Shown: piece by piece, positions 8,081 to 17,580 of the stretch | Layout: every line of letters starts with the position of its first letter | Position numbering within the stretch: position 1 is the stretch's first letter | Assembly (NCBI GenBank): GCA_964505065.1 | Contig: CAZDGF010000009.1 | Location: 1-64,000 of the forward strand | Direction: 5' to 3' | Source: JABMMZ01 sp964505065 | GTDB lineage: Bacteria > Bacteroidota > Bacteroidia > NS11-12g > UBA955 | DNA: 64,000 nt | Translations under genes and position numbers: made by a program | Notes under the pieces: generated by a model | The model's input: only the letters and a program-made list of their open reading frames with translations | What the model was told of the DNA's origin: nothing | The model's database searches: none

Positions 8081-8430
8081 GGTAAATCATTTTCATTATT
8101 ATTAATCTACTTCGGCAGTTATATCTTCGAACTTACTGTTTGTTACAGTTATAAATGGCAATTATTATATAGAATTATAAAATTAATTTTCAATAAAAAT
8201 TAAACTTTTTTAATAAATTTAAAAACCAATACAACGAATACTAAAATATTGCATATACTGCTGTTAAAGAACATTTTTTAATATACTCTAAAACATATCA
8301 GAAAATGTTTAATATTAAAATAAGTGTCAAATTATTGTTTTTTTAACTTCAATTGTATTTCTAAATTAAAAATTAAACTACTGAATTTCAGATATATAAT
8401 GTTAAATATAAAATATAATGCTTAAAAATA
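8081..8430. other. AT-rich intergenic stretch upstream of the RRM gene
   Basis: No convincing gene is seen between the mvaB terminator and the RRM promoter. On the minus strand a tiny TTG-started frame near 8102-8158 would encode 18 residues ending in FEDITAEVD; I regard it as unproved. The rest is very AT-rich and without strong hairpins. Confidence 0.4.
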
Positions 8431-8460
8431 TTGCATTTTTATGACAAACAATTAGTTTTG
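8431..8460 (+). promoter_or_regulatory. Promoter of the RRM protein gene
   Basis: TTG at 8431-8433, 19-bp spacer, then TAGTTTTG at 8453-8460: an exact fit to the Bacteroidota -33/-7 arrangement. Candidate starts lie 16 and 28 nt downstream. Confidence 0.55.
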
Positions 8461-8488
8461 TTTATCTAAACCCTTAATGCTTATTGAA

Positions 8489-8785
8489 ATGAGAATTTAC
8501 ATTGGAAATCTAAATTACAGATTGCGTACAGAAGAATTGAAAGCCGTATTTGAGCCTTATGGCGAAGTAGTAGGTGCTAAAATTGTGCGCGACAAAGAAA
8601 CAAACCGCAGCAAAGGCTTTGGTTTTATTGAAATGGCAAACGAAGCCGATGGCAGAAAAGCCCTGGAAGCCCTTAATGAAACCGAACTTGGCGGTAGAAA
8701 AATGATTGTAAACGAGGCAAAACCCCGTGAATTTAATGGTAATGCAGAAAATGCATCACCAGCAAGTAATGAAAATATAGCATAG
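8489..8785 (+). CDS. RRM-domain RNA-binding protein
   Basis: 98 residues holding one RNA recognition motif: RNP2 is IYIGNL near the start and RNP1 is KGFGFIEM at about 40-47. A short Asn/Glu/Ala tail follows. The start at 8489 (MRIYIGNL) is preferred over the in-frame ATG four codons upstream because homologues begin just before RNP2. Such single-RRM proteins in Bacteroidota and cyanobacteria bind RNA and are often cold-induced. Own promoter and a strong terminator. The RNA targets are unknown. Confidence 0.9.
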   Translation: MRIYIGNLNYRLRTEELKAVFEPYGEVVGAKIVRDKETNRSKGFGFIEMANEADGRKALEALNETELGGRKMIVNEAKPREFNGNAENASPASNENIA

Positions 8786-8811
8786 CTGTTTTTTCAATCT
8801 TTTTAAAATTT

Positions 8812-8849
8812 TAAAAAAAGAGTTGAACCTAAGTTCAACTCTTTTTTTT
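8812..8849. terminator. Bidirectional intrinsic terminator
   Basis: Perfect stem GAGTTGAAC / GTTCAACTC with a 4-nt loop, preceded by seven A and followed by eight T. It ends the RRM gene on the plus strand and the convergent hydrolase gene on the minus strand. Confidence 0.9.
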
Positions 8850-8873
8850 GGCAAAAAATTTATACAAAAATGA

Positions 8874-9722
8874 TTAATCTATAAAAAACTCAACGGTATT
8901 TTCTACCAATTCATCAAGCATTGGAGTAACGTCTGTTTCAGCATTAAAAGGATGTTTAGCTCCAAAAGTATGGTCGGCATTTTCCACCCTAATTAAAATA
9001 GAATGTTGTACCAATTCGTATAATAATTCTGCATTATCCATTGGCACAGTTTCATCTTTTTCGCCATGAATAATTAAAAGCGGTGTGCTTAATAATTTAG
9101 AGGCTTTGGGTATATCTAATTTAGCTTTATTTTCTAAATAATTATCATAAAACTGTTTATACAAAGGCAGCTCTTGATTGGTGCGCTTATTGGTAGCATA
9201 CACAACGCCATTGCTTTGCCACTCTTTTATGGTTTCTGGTTTAAAGTAGTTTTCAAAATTAGATAAAGAAGCCCATAAAGCTAATTTTTTAATGCGCTTA
9301 TCCTCGCTTGCCCTTAATATAGCTATGCCTCCGCCCCTACTATGTGCCGCCACATATATTTCATTTTTATTGATATTGTAAGTTTCGGCTTCTTTTTCTA
9401 CCTCGTCTATTATTTTGCCTAAATCTTCAATTTCTATGGTGTAATTATTTTGCCCAAAAGCTTCTAAATCTGAAACATCAATTAATTGCTGCTCGGTAGT
9501 GCCATTGTGCGAAAAATTAAATTTTAAGAATGCTAACTTTTGTTTTGCAAATTCATTAGCAAGCCAATTAAAATGCCCCCAATCTTTAAAACCTTTAAAA
9601 CCATGGCAAAAAACCACAACAGCCGTTGTTGTTTTACTTATTGGCAAAGTAATATCGTAGGTTATTTTTCTTTTATTGCTACCTTCTATAGTTTTATTTA
9701 TCTGTTGAATTTCTATATTCAT
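8874..9722 (-). CDS. Alpha/beta hydrolase (esterase/acylpeptide-hydrolase-like)
   Basis: 282 residues with an alpha/beta-hydrolase fold: oxyanion-loop motif FCHGFKGFKDW, nucleophile elbow AAHSRGGG, an acid in GEKDETVP and the catalytic His in ADHTFG. There is no signal peptide when translation begins at 9722. An in-frame ATG at 9752 exists, but the promoter box TATTTTTG (9735-9728) lies downstream of it, so 9722 is chosen. It probably hydrolyses a small ester; the substrate is unknown. It is divergent from the permease gene. Confidence 0.85.
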   Translation of the reverse strand: MNIEIQQINKTIEGSNKRKITYDITLPISKTTTAVVVFCHGFKGFKDWGHFNWLANEFAKQKLAFLKFNFSHNGTTEQQLIDVSDLEAFGQNNYTIEIEDLGKIIDEVEKEAETYNINKNEIYVAAHSRGGGIAILRASEDKRIKKLALWASLSNFENYFKPETIKEWQSNGVVYATNKRTNQELPLYKQFYDNYLENKAKLDIPKASKLLSTPLLIIHGEKDETVPMDNAELLYELVQHSILIRVENADHTFGAKHPFNAETDVTPMLDELVENTVEFFID

Positions 9723-9727
9723 GGGTG

Positions 9728-9735
9728 CAAAAATA
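9728..9735 (-). promoter_or_regulatory. TAnnTTTG box 5 nt before the hydrolase start
   Basis: The minus strand reads TATTTTTG, an exact match, ending 5 nt before the ATG at 9722. It decides the start site and predicts a nearly leaderless mRNA. Confidence 0.5.
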
Positions 9736-9772
9736 AAGATTTCAAACATCATTTATTTGCTTATTATTTGAA

Positions 9773-9780
9773 TATATTTG
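9773..9780 (+). promoter_or_regulatory. TAnnTTTG box of the amino-acid permease
   Basis: TATATTTG, an exact match, 10 nt before the permease ATG and divergent from the hydrolase promoter 38 bp away. No good -33 element at the right distance. Confidence 0.45.
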
Positions 9781-9790
9781 CCCATTACAA

Positions 9791-11227
9791 ATGACAGAAA
9801 CAAAGGAATTAAAACAAACTTTAGGGCTTAAAAATGCTACAATGCTTGTGGCTGGCAGTATGATAGGTTCGGGTATTTTTATAGTAAGTGCCGATATGGC
9901 AAGGGCTGTAGGTAGTCCTGCATATTTACTTTTACTATGGATAATTACAGGCATTATTACCCTAATGGCAGCCCTTTGCTATGGCGAGCTTGCTGCTATG
10001 ATGCCCAAAGCAGGCGGACAATTCATATACCTACAAAGTGCCTTTGGCAATGCCACTGCCTTTGTATATGGTTGGACAGTATTTACCGTTATTCAAACAG
10101 GCGTTATTGCTGCTGTAGCTGTTGCATTTGCAAAATTTTCGGCTGTATTTTTTCCTGTTTTAGATACTGCTTTTGTTGGTAAATTAAACGAAGGTTTTGC
10201 CATAACTTATGGGCAATTGTATGCCATAGGCAGTATTTTATTGCTTACTTTTATCAATACTTTGGGGGTAAATTCGGGTAAAACTATTCAAGATATTTTT
10301 ACTTGGGCAAAATTATTGGCATTGTTTGCCTTAATTGCTTTAGGTATAAGTATGGGTTTTCAAACTGATACATTTGCACATAATTTTGAAAATATGTGGC
10401 AAGCAAGTAGCACCACAAAAGAAGGTATTATAAAACCAATAGCTGGCTTTGCGCTTTTGGGGGCAATGGGTGCTACTATTATCAATTCGCTATTTAGCTC
10501 CGATGCTTGGAACAATGTTACCTTTATAGCTGGCGAAATAAAAAACCCAAAACGCAATATTCCACGGAGCCTTATTTTAGGCACTTTAATAGTAACTGTT
10601 TTATATATTTTAGCGAATGTAGCTTATTTGTGTTTGCTGCCTTTAAATGGTACTCCCAATGGCATTAATGCCATTGAACAAGGCATTCAATTTGCTACCA
10701 ACGACAGAGTAGGCTCGGCAGCGGCAAGTATTATTTTTGGTAATACTGCACTCTATATAATGGCTGCGCTAATTATGGTATCTACTTTTGGGTGTAACAA
10801 TGGTATAATACTGGCTGGAGCAAGAGTATTCTACGCTATGGCAAGCGAGGGACTTTTTATAAAAAAAGCCAAACAATTAAATGCCAATGCCGTACCCAGC
10901 AATGCGCTTTGGCTTCAATGTGCTTGGGCTTGTGCCTTATGCTTGAGCGGTACTTATAAAGATTTGGTAGCCTATGCCACCTTTGCCTCTGTTTTGTTTT
11001 ATATAGTTACTGTAGCTGGTTTATTTGTATTAAGAGTAAAAGAGCCATTAACCGAACGTCCATACAAAGTAATAGGCTACCCAATTTTACCTGCATTGTA
11101 TATTATTGTGTCATTGCTAATTTGTATTATTTTAATCAAATATGATACAACAAATACAGCTTTTGCTTTAACGTGTATAAGCTTGGGTATTCCTGTGTAT
11201 TATGGGCTTATGAAATGGAGGAGATAA
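9791..11227 (+). CDS. APC-superfamily amino-acid permease
   Basis: 478 residues with about 12 membrane segments. The first helix carries the APC signature GSMIGSGIFI, which binds the substrate amino group, and the sixth has the FSSDAWNNVTFIAGEIKNP region conserved in LAT-type transporters. It imports or exchanges an amino acid across the inner membrane. Catabolic genes for leucine and tyrosine occur in the window, but specificity cannot be read from the sequence. It is followed after 19 bp by a hypothetical gene. Confidence 0.9.
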   Translation: MTETKELKQTLGLKNATMLVAGSMIGSGIFIVSADMARAVGSPAYLLLLWIITGIITLMAALCYGELAAMMPKAGGQFIYLQSAFGNATAFVYGWTVFTVIQTGVIAAVAVAFAKFSAVFFPVLDTAFVGKLNEGFAITYGQLYAIGSILLLTFINTLGVNSGKTIQDIFTWAKLLALFALIALGISMGFQTDTFAHNFENMWQASSTTKEGIIKPIAGFALLGAMGATIINSLFSSDAWNNVTFIAGEIKNPKRNIPRSLILGTLIVTVLYILANVAYLCLLPLNGTPNGINAIEQGIQFATNDRVGSAAASIIFGNTALYIMAALIMVSTFGCNNGIILAGARVFYAMASEGLFIKKAKQLNANAVPSNALWLQCAWACALCLSGTYKDLVAYATFASVLFYIVTVAGLFVLRVKEPLTERPYKVIGYPILPALYIIVSLLICIILIKYDTTNTAFALTCISLGIPVYYGLMKWRR

Positions 11228-11246
11228 ATAGTATATAATATCTATC

Positions 11247-11957
11247 ATGAAAAAATCAATATTAACATTCTTATGTTTAATAAACTTATTTAAAATAAAG
11301 GCACAAAGCAGTATTTGGGGTACTTATTGCGAAAAAGGGGTAAGCAATTACACAAGTAGAAATGTATTTTACAATAATGGTAATTATTTTGGCGTACTTG
11401 GATTAATTTTTACTGGCAAACAAAATGATACCTTTAATATTAAAGATTATAAATCTCAATGCACTATTGTTAGTGGTAAATGGAAATATTTAAATCAAAA
11501 AAAGTCTTTGCAAATTTTAAATAATGATAGCTTCCCTGTTTGGCAAATTATAGATAACGGTTCTTCATTAGCAGATAGTATTACCATTCATTGTAAAGAT
11601 TTATTTGAAAACGAAGTAAAGCAATTTTCTATATTCATAAAATTGAATGATACTATGGCTTTAAAAATACACGCTGACACATTAACTGCGATAATAAAAT
11701 TACCAAAATCAGCCACTATAATATTAACCCAACAGGGCATTACAACAACTTTTAAAGCTCAAAATAATTTTACAATTAAATACTTTACACCTAATATTTT
11801 AATTCCATTTATTCAGTTTAATGCAACTTATTACAGGCAGAACAGAATTCAAAAATACACAATTAATAAAAATGCATTACAGCCAAATGGAAAATACTGG
11901 CTCTATAAATGTAAATTTAGTGAAAATATTAATTGTAGATTTTGTAACAAGAAATAA
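11247..11957 (+). CDS. Hypothetical secreted protein
   Basis: 236 residues with a signal peptide (ILTFLCLINLFKIKAQ) followed by a beta-rich domain containing several Cys (SSIWGTYCEKG, YKCKFSENINCRFC). I do not recognise the family. It lies 19 bp after the permease and may be co-transcribed. Lower codon quality (more TTA/AAT, less GC) near the C-terminus resembles other fast-evolving envelope proteins here. Confidence 0.65.
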   Translation: MKKSILTFLCLINLFKIKAQSSIWGTYCEKGVSNYTSRNVFYNNGNYFGVLGLIFTGKQNDTFNIKDYKSQCTIVSGKWKYLNQKKSLQILNNDSFPVWQIIDNGSSLADSITIHCKDLFENEVKQFSIFIKLNDTMALKIHADTLTAIIKLPKSATIILTQQGITTTFKAQNNFTIKYFTPNILIPFIQFNATYYRQNRIQKYTINKNALQPNGKYWLYKCKFSENINCRFCNKK

Positions 11958-12296
11958 ACTAATAAGTATAAAATTCTCTTTAAAAAACTCAATAAAAATT
12001 TTTTTAGCTATGTTGGGCAAAGAATAAAAAAACTCAAAAAAATTAACCGAAATAATTGCAAGCAAAGCCCGAATACTTTAGGATATTATTGAAAAGACAT
12101 TATTTAAGCTATGAAATAACAAATGAAAACAATACATTTATATAACCAAATGAATGCCGTAAAGGAAATTTTTATTCTTACTATATAATTCGTGTTTATG
12201 TTAAAATTATAAAACAGAAAATAAAATTGCTAAAAAACAATTCAACAATATAACAACTATTCTCACTTGAAAATGAAAGTAATTCAAAAAATAATC
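11958..12296. other. AT-rich intergenic stretch, nothing recognised
   Basis: About 340 bp with many A/T runs between a hypothetical gene and the carboxyltransferase. No ORF, strong hairpin or repeat seen. Confidence 0.4.
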
Positions 12297-12304
12297 TAAT
12301 TTCG
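12297..12304 (+). promoter_or_regulatory. Promoter-like box of the carboxyltransferase gene
   Basis: TAATTTCG, one base off TAnnTTTG, 13 nt before the ATG. The same octamer precedes the Omp85-like gene (25091-25098). Confidence 0.3.
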
Positions 12305-12317
12305 TACCCATATTTAT

Positions 12318-13955
12318 ATGAGCAGCACAGTAGATTTAGAATTCAATAAAAATGAAGACCTTAACAAGCAATTAGTATTTGAACTTAAAACTCGGTTTAA
12401 AAAAGTAGCCCTTGGTGGTGGCGAAAAAGCAGCTGCTAAACAAAAAGAAAAAGGCAAAATGCTATGCCGTGAGCGTATAGAATACCTTAGAGATGCAGAT
12501 ACCCCTTTTGTAGAAATAGGGGCATTTACTGGCGATGGAATGTATGCTGAACATGGCGGTTGCCCTAGCGGAGGTGTTGTTGCTGGTATTGGTTATGTAA
12601 GTGGTAAGCAATGTATGATAGTGGCAAACGATGCCACAGTAAAAGCAGGTGCTTGGTTTCCTATTACAGCCAAAAAGAATTTAAGAGCGCAAGAAATAGC
12701 TATGGAAAACCGCCTACCTGTTATCTATTTGGTAGATAGCGCAGGCGTATTTTTACCTATGCAAGATGAAATTTTTCCTGATAAAGAGCATTTTGGGCGT
12801 ATGTTTCGCAACAATGCCATAATGAGCAGCATGGGTATTACCCAAATAGCGGCTGTTATGGGCAGTTGTGTGGCTGGTGGTGCATATTTACCCATTATGA
12901 GTGATGAGGCGTTAATTGTAGAAAAAACAGGTTCTATATTTTTGGCAGGCAGCTATTTGGTAAAAGCAGCAATTGGGGAAGATATAGACAATGAAACGCT
13001 TGGCGGGGCTACTACACAAAGCGAAATAAGCGGTGTAATAGACGATAAATTTCCTGATGATAAAAGCTGTTTAGATAGAATAAAATACATAATGGATAAA
13101 ATAGGCAGTTTTGAAACTGCTGGTTTCGATAGAAAAAAAGCCTTTAAACCCATAAAAAAAGAAAGTGATATTTATGGCATTTTACCTAACGATAAATCGA
13201 AAACGTATAATACAATGGAGATTATAGAACGCCTTGTAGATGCCAGTGAATTTGAACAATATAAAGAAGGCTATGGCAAAAGTATTATTTGCGGCTATGC
13301 CCGTATTGAGGGTTGGGCGGTAGGCATTGTAGCCAATAACCGTACATTGGTAAAAAGCAAAAAAGGCGAAATGCAATTTGGTGGTGTAATATACAGCGAT
13401 AGTGCAGATAAAGCAGCAAGATTTATTATGAATTGTAACCAAAAGAAAATACCATTGGTATTTCTACAAGATGTTACAGGCTTTATGGTAGGCAGCCGAA
13501 GCGAGCAAGGCGGCATAATAAAAGATGGAGCTAAAATGGTGAATGCTATGAGCAATAGCACTGTACCAAAATTTACAATTATAATGGGCAATAGTTTTGG
13601 CGCTGGTAATTATGCCATGTGTGGCAAGGCTTACGACCCACGCTTAATTTTTGCTTGGCCTGGTTGTAAAATTGCTGTAATGGGTGGCGAGCAAGCTGCT
13701 AAAACATTGCTTCAAATAGAAAAAGCAAGTCTTTTAGCCAAAGGAGAGGTAATAACCCCAGAAGCCGAAAAAGCTTTGCTAGATAAAATTACGGATAGAT
13801 ACAATACACAAATGAGTCCTTACTATGCTGCTTCAAGACTTTGGGTAGATGGTATTATTGACCCACTAGAAACACGCACCATTATTAGCGAAGGGATTTC
13901 AATGGCTAACCATGCGCCAGTGGCTAAATACAATGTTGGTGTATTGCAAACGTAA
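12318..13955 (+). CDS. Acyl-CoA carboxylase carboxyltransferase (methylcrotonyl-CoA carboxylase beta type)
   Basis: 545 residues with two crotonase-like carboxyltransferase halves. The segment DSAGVFLPMQDEIFPDKEHF and GSCVAGGAYLPIMSDE are typical of the methylcrotonyl-CoA carboxylase beta subunit; the second half has GSFGAGNYAMCGKA-like oxyanion glycines (NSFGAGNYAMCG) and VMGGEQAAKTLL. It would move CO2 from biotin to the acyl-CoA in leucine degradation, feeding HMG-CoA lyase (7198). No biotin-carboxylase subunit is in the window. A propionyl- or broad-range acyl-CoA carboxylase is the alternative. Confidence 0.88.
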   Translation: MSSTVDLEFNKNEDLNKQLVFELKTRFKKVALGGGEKAAAKQKEKGKMLCRERIEYLRDADTPFVEIGAFTGDGMYAEHGGCPSGGVVAGIGYVSGKQCMIVANDATVKAGAWFPITAKKNLRAQEIAMENRLPVIYLVDSAGVFLPMQDEIFPDKEHFGRMFRNNAIMSSMGITQIAAVMGSCVAGGAYLPIMSDEALIVEKTGSIFLAGSYLVKAAIGEDIDNETLGGATTQSEISGVIDDKFPDDKSCLDRIKYIMDKIGSFETAGFDRKKAFKPIKKESDIYGILPNDKSKTYNTMEIIERLVDASEFEQYKEGYGKSIICGYARIEGWAVGIVANNRTLVKSKKGEMQFGGVIYSDSADKAARFIMNCNQKKIPLVFLQDVTGFMVGSRSEQGGIIKDGAKMVNAMSNSTVPKFTIIMGNSFGAGNYAMCGKAYDPRLIFAWPGCKIAVMGGEQAAKTLLQIEKASLLAKGEVITPEAEKALLDKITDRYNTQMSPYYAASRLWVDGIIDPLETRTIISEGISMANHAPVAKYNVGVLQT

Positions 13956-13957
13956 AG

Positions 13958-14731
13958 TTAAAAAAGCACCTCAGCTCTAAATTCAAATCTTCTGATATTT
14001 AAATTGGCTTGAATAGGTTCAAAATTTCCTCTCCAACCAAAATTATTGATATATCCTATTGCATTTTGAGCTGTAAAACCAAATTTCATACTGAAAATAT
14101 TTTGTCTTTGTGTTCTATACGAACGCCCAATGCCATAGCCATAAGTAATGCCTCCATTTTTTATTGGACTACCTTCAGAAATATTAAAACCATAACCTAA
14201 ATTACCATAAAAAAACATTGATTTTGGTTTGTTCTGTAAATATTGTCTAATATGCGCCTCTATTGGTAGCGCAACAAAACTATACAAAGCATAAGGATTA
14301 AAACCAACCATAGCACCTACTTGTGTTTTTTTAGCAACTTTTTTTAAAACAGCCATACGTAGTACAAAATTTGTTGTAGGCGTTGGTCCCCAGCCCCATT
14401 TATCAGCCAAGCCTCCTAAAAAACCAATTTGCAAGCCTAAACGCCAACCAGTATCTGGTAAATTTCTTTTGTATTTAATCAGTTTTCCTTTTTTATAAGA
14501 AATATTTTGATTTGTTTCACTAAATGTAATATCTACAACTTCGGCAATATTTAGTTTTGTTATTAATCCATATTGTTTAAAAACTATAAATGAATCGGGA
14601 ACTATTTTAACTAATTCTCCTTTAATTTTCAACCCGCTTTTTAATTTTATAAGATATAAATCGGAATGTTGACTGTAACAATTGTATGAAATTAACGTTA
14701 TACAAATAATAAGAAATTGCTTTTTTAACAT
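13958..14731 (-). CDS. Putative secreted/outer-membrane protein, unknown function
   Basis: 257 residues with a signal peptide (FLIICITLISYNCYSQ), an SH3-like N-terminal segment (LKSGLKIKGELVKIVPDS) and a C-terminal beta-barrel-like half that ends in a terminal Phe (FRAEVLF), typical of outer-membrane strands. The N-terminal pattern resembles Bacteroidota proteins with a small DUF domain before the barrel. It is convergent with the carboxyltransferase gene, only 2 bp apart. Function unknown. Confidence 0.65.
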   Translation of the reverse strand: MLKKQFLIICITLISYNCYSQHSDLYLIKLKSGLKIKGELVKIVPDSFIVFKQYGLITKLNIAEVVDITFSETNQNISYKKGKLIKYKRNLPDTGWRLGLQIGFLGGLADKWGWGPTPTTNFVLRMAVLKKVAKKTQVGAMVGFNPYALYSFVALPIEAHIRQYLQNKPKSMFFYGNLGYGFNISEGSPIKNGGITYGYGIGRSYRTQRQNIFSMKFGFTAQNAIGYINNFGWRGNFEPIQANLNIRRFEFRAEVLF

Positions 14732-14787
14732 TTTAATTTGTTTTATTCATCAAAAATAGCGTATTTCGATTTAATTATTCAAAAATT

Positions 14788-16020
14788 ATGAAAAAAAATA
14801 TTTTTAAAACCTCATTTTTATTCTTGTTTTCGGCTTTAATACTCAATAGCTGTCAAGATAAATGCTTTTATTACGAAGATTCAATTGAATACCATGAAAT
14901 ACTTGGCGATGTAAGCGATGTAAAAAATTCGTTTGCCGTAAAAACAGATTTTGCTATAAAAAAACCAGGCACAATTTATACCTACAATCAATATTTATTA
15001 GTAGCCGAAAAAAATGAAGGTATTCATATTTTAAACAATGCAAATCCTGCTTCTCCTATTCCTTTAAAATTTATACAATTGAAAGGCAATAGTAGCTTTG
15101 TAGTTGCTAATAATATTCTTTTGGCAGAAAATGGTGCAGATTTATTGTCTATCAATATTTCAGATTTGAACAATATAACACTAGAAAATAGAGTGGAAGG
15201 TGTAAATAACGATGTTTTAAGAGGTAATAATAAATTGGTAATTGGATATAATGAAGTTAAAATAAGAAAAAAGGTAGAATGCAATGGTAGTTTTAGAGAA
15301 AGAAATAATATGATGGCAGATGCAATATCTTCTCCTGCAATAAATGTAAATGCTGGCAAAGGTGGCTCTATGGCTAAATTTACTGTGTTAGGCAATTATT
15401 TGTATATTGCCCATAGTTCAAAGTTATTGCCTTTAAATATTAGCAACCCAAGCAGCCCTGTAAAGAAACTTTCTATCAGTTTTACAGAGGGCAATGTAGA
15501 AACCATTTTCCCTTATAAAAATTTCTTATATTTTGGAACATCTTCTGGCGTATTGGTTTACGATTGTGCATCAAATCCTGAAGTGCCAAAATATAGAAAC
15601 ACCTTACGCCATGCAATAGGCTGCGACCCAGTAATAGTAAGCGATGATATTTGTTTTTCTACTATTAGAAACGGTACAGCTTGTAGAAATAATAATACAG
15701 TAAATGAATTAAATATTTATGATGTAAAAAATGTAAGTATGCCTATACAATTAAGAAACGTACCAATGGATAATCCCTATGGATTAGGCATAAAAAATGA
15801 TGTATTATTTATTTGCCAAGCAAATAAAGGGCTTACAGTATTGAATTGGAATGCAGCAAATAAAAATGTTACACTAAAACACAATTACAATGATATTCAT
15901 GCTTACGATGTAATTGTAAATGGCAATACGCTAATTGTAACTGCCGAAAACGGGCTTTTCCAGTTTGATTGCACAGATACTGATAATATAAGATATTTAA
16001 GTACTTTGGTAAATTTTTAA
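14788..16020 (+). CDS. LVIVD-repeat (beta-propeller-like) lipoprotein
   Basis: 410 residues with a lipobox (ALILNSC, Cys22). The body is built of repeated blade-like units such as NNANPASPIPLKFI, LNISNPSSPVKKLS, YDCASNPEVPKYRN and YDVKNVSMPIQLRN, the LVIVD pattern (xDvsnPssP) that folds as a beta propeller. It is presumably anchored in the outer membrane and binds a surface ligand. It is a single gene with its own upstream region. The ligand is unknown. Confidence 0.8.
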   Translation: MKKNIFKTSFLFLFSALILNSCQDKCFYYEDSIEYHEILGDVSDVKNSFAVKTDFAIKKPGTIYTYNQYLLVAEKNEGIHILNNANPASPIPLKFIQLKGNSSFVVANNILLAENGADLLSINISDLNNITLENRVEGVNNDVLRGNNKLVIGYNEVKIRKKVECNGSFRERNNMMADAISSPAINVNAGKGGSMAKFTVLGNYLYIAHSSKLLPLNISNPSSPVKKLSISFTEGNVETIFPYKNFLYFGTSSGVLVYDCASNPEVPKYRNTLRHAIGCDPVIVSDDICFSTIRNGTACRNNNTVNELNIYDVKNVSMPIQLRNVPMDNPYGLGIKNDVLFICQANKGLTVLNWNAANKNVTLKHNYNDIHAYDVIVNGNTLIVTAENGLFQFDCTDTDNIRYLSTLVNF

Positions 16021-16056
16021 AGAATTGAAGTCATAGGGCTTATAAATTTTAAACTC

Positions 16057-16064
16057 TACCTTTG
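16057..16064 (+). promoter_or_regulatory. TAnnTTTG box 5 nt before the EamA transporter start
   Basis: TACCTTTG ends 5 nt before the TTG at 16070. This is the same spacing as at several other genes here and favours that codon as the start. Confidence 0.45.
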
Positions 16065-16069
16065 CGGCA

Positions 16070-16957
16070 TTGAAAAAAATATTTTCGCCAGGTGTAACTT
16101 TAATGTTGGTGGCTGGTTTTTCTTTTGCTTGGATGAATGTTTGCGTAAAATATATTCCACATATTCCTTTTGTAGAAATTATTTTGGCAAGAGCAATTAT
16201 TACAATTATTATCAGTTATTCTATATTAAAAAGAAGAAAAATTCATCCATGGGGTAAGCATCATCGGTTTTTATTAGCCAGAGGCATATTTGGAGCATGT
16301 GGATTAATTTGCTATTTTTATACTTTACAGCAAATGGCTTTAGCAAATGCTATTGTTATACATTATGTAAGCCCTATATTTACAGCTATTATAGCTTTTT
16401 TGTTTTTAAAAGAAAAAATTAGAACAGTGCAATGGTTAAGTTTCATAATAACCTTTAGTGGAGTGATAATGGTAAAAGGATTTGCCAATGTTAATGCCTT
16501 CGATTTTTTTATTGGTATTTTAGGTGCGTTGTTTACAGGCTTGGCATACAATGCTATCCGCAATATGAAAGATAAAGAAAATGCCGATGTTATTGTGTTT
16601 TATCAACCAATGGTGGCTTTGGTTTTGGTTGTAGTTTATTACATTATATTTCCAAATAAATTGATAATGCCAAAAGGAATAGATTGGTTGTTTTTATTAG
16701 GCACAGGCATATTTACCCAAATTGGACAATATTATATAACAAGAGCCTATCAAAAAGATACGGCAGCTAGAATAAGTAGCGTTAGTTATGTTGGTATTAT
16801 TTGGGCTGTTTTGTTTGGTAAATTTTTATTCTGCGAAACATATACTATTGATATATTGCTTGGTATGGCAATAGTTATTTTAGGAGTGGTTATCAATTTA
16901 AATACAAATAAATTAATTTATTCAAGTAAAAAAATTAAAAACAGATATAAAAATTAA
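16070..16957 (+). CDS. EamA/DMT-family transporter
   Basis: 295 residues with ten predicted membrane helices in two EamA repeats (about 8-135 and 145-280). Motifs include the helix-2 region VEIILARAI and VIHYVSPIFTAIIAFLFLKE at the end of repeat one, the usual EamA signature. It probably exports a metabolite or takes part in drug/metabolite exchange. Translation appears to start at TTG; the next ATG (16103) would clip the first helix. Monocistronic. Confidence 0.87.
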   Translation: MKKIFSPGVTLMLVAGFSFAWMNVCVKYIPHIPFVEIILARAIITIIISYSILKRRKIHPWGKHHRFLLARGIFGACGLICYFYTLQQMALANAIVIHYVSPIFTAIIAFLFLKEKIRTVQWLSFIITFSGVIMVKGFANVNAFDFFIGILGALFTGLAYNAIRNMKDKENADVIVFYQPMVALVLVVVYYIIFPNKLIMPKGIDWLFLLGTGIFTQIGQYYITRAYQKDTAARISSVSYVGIIWAVLFGKFLFCETYTIDILLGMAIVILGVVINLNTNKLIYSSKKIKNRYKN

Positions 16958-17016
16958 AAACCAATTAAAAAGAAAACTTCAATAAATACATTCTTAAATT
17001 TTATAATTTTTTTTCT

Positions 17017-17024
17017 TAATTTTG
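17017..17024 (+). promoter_or_regulatory. TAnnTTTG box 5 nt before the DUF4920 gene
   Basis: TAATTTTG, an exact match, ending 5 nt before the ATG at 17030. Predicts a leaderless or nearly leaderless mRNA. Confidence 0.5.
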
Positions 17025-17029
17025 CAATC

Positions 17030-17563
17030 ATGAAATTCAAAAATATAATCGTTGCAGCCTTATTAATTTCTGCTATTTTTGCTTGTAATAATACAGCTAA
17101 AGAAACAAAAACTGCTACCGAAGAGCCAGAAGAATGCAAACAAGAAGATAAACTTACCCCTACTTTAACCAATGGATACTATGGTGCCGAGTTTGATATA
17201 GCCAATGCCATAAGCCTTGAAGATGCAACAAAAGCATACAAAGAAAAGGGAGCAAAAGAAGCTAAAATAAGCGGTACTATTGAAGCTATTTGCCAAAGCA
17301 AGGGTTGTTGGTTTAAAATTAAAGGAAATACAAGCATACAAACTATTGATTTTGCACATAAATTTTTGATGCATAAAGACAAAGCGGGTAAAAAAGTAAT
17401 AGCCAATGGCACTTTTTACAATGATACTACAAGCGTAGAGCAACAAATACACGAGGCTGTAGATGATGAAAAAAGTATGAGCCTTGAAGAAGCTAAAAAG
17501 AAATTTACTACACCGCTTATCACTACTGGTTTTACTGCTACTGGTATTAAGCTGGTGGATTAA
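17030..17563 (+). CDS. DUF4920-type lipoprotein
   Basis: 177 residues with a lipobox (LISAIFAC, Cys19) and a DUF4920-like domain in the C-terminal two thirds, marked by GTIEAICQSKGCWFKI, whose two Cys could bind a metal or form a disulfide. The fold is thought to be OB-like. It sits in the periplasm on a lipid anchor. The next lipoprotein gene follows after 17 bp, so the two may form an operon. Function unknown. Confidence 0.8.
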   Translation: MKFKNIIVAALLISAIFACNNTAKETKTATEEPEECKQEDKLTPTLTNGYYGAEFDIANAISLEDATKAYKEKGAKEAKISGTIEAICQSKGCWFKIKGNTSIQTIDFAHKFLMHKDKAGKKVIANGTFYNDTTSVEQQIHEAVDDEKSMSLEEAKKKFTTPLITTGFTATGIKLVD

Positions 17564-17580
17564 ATAAAAAAATTCAACGA

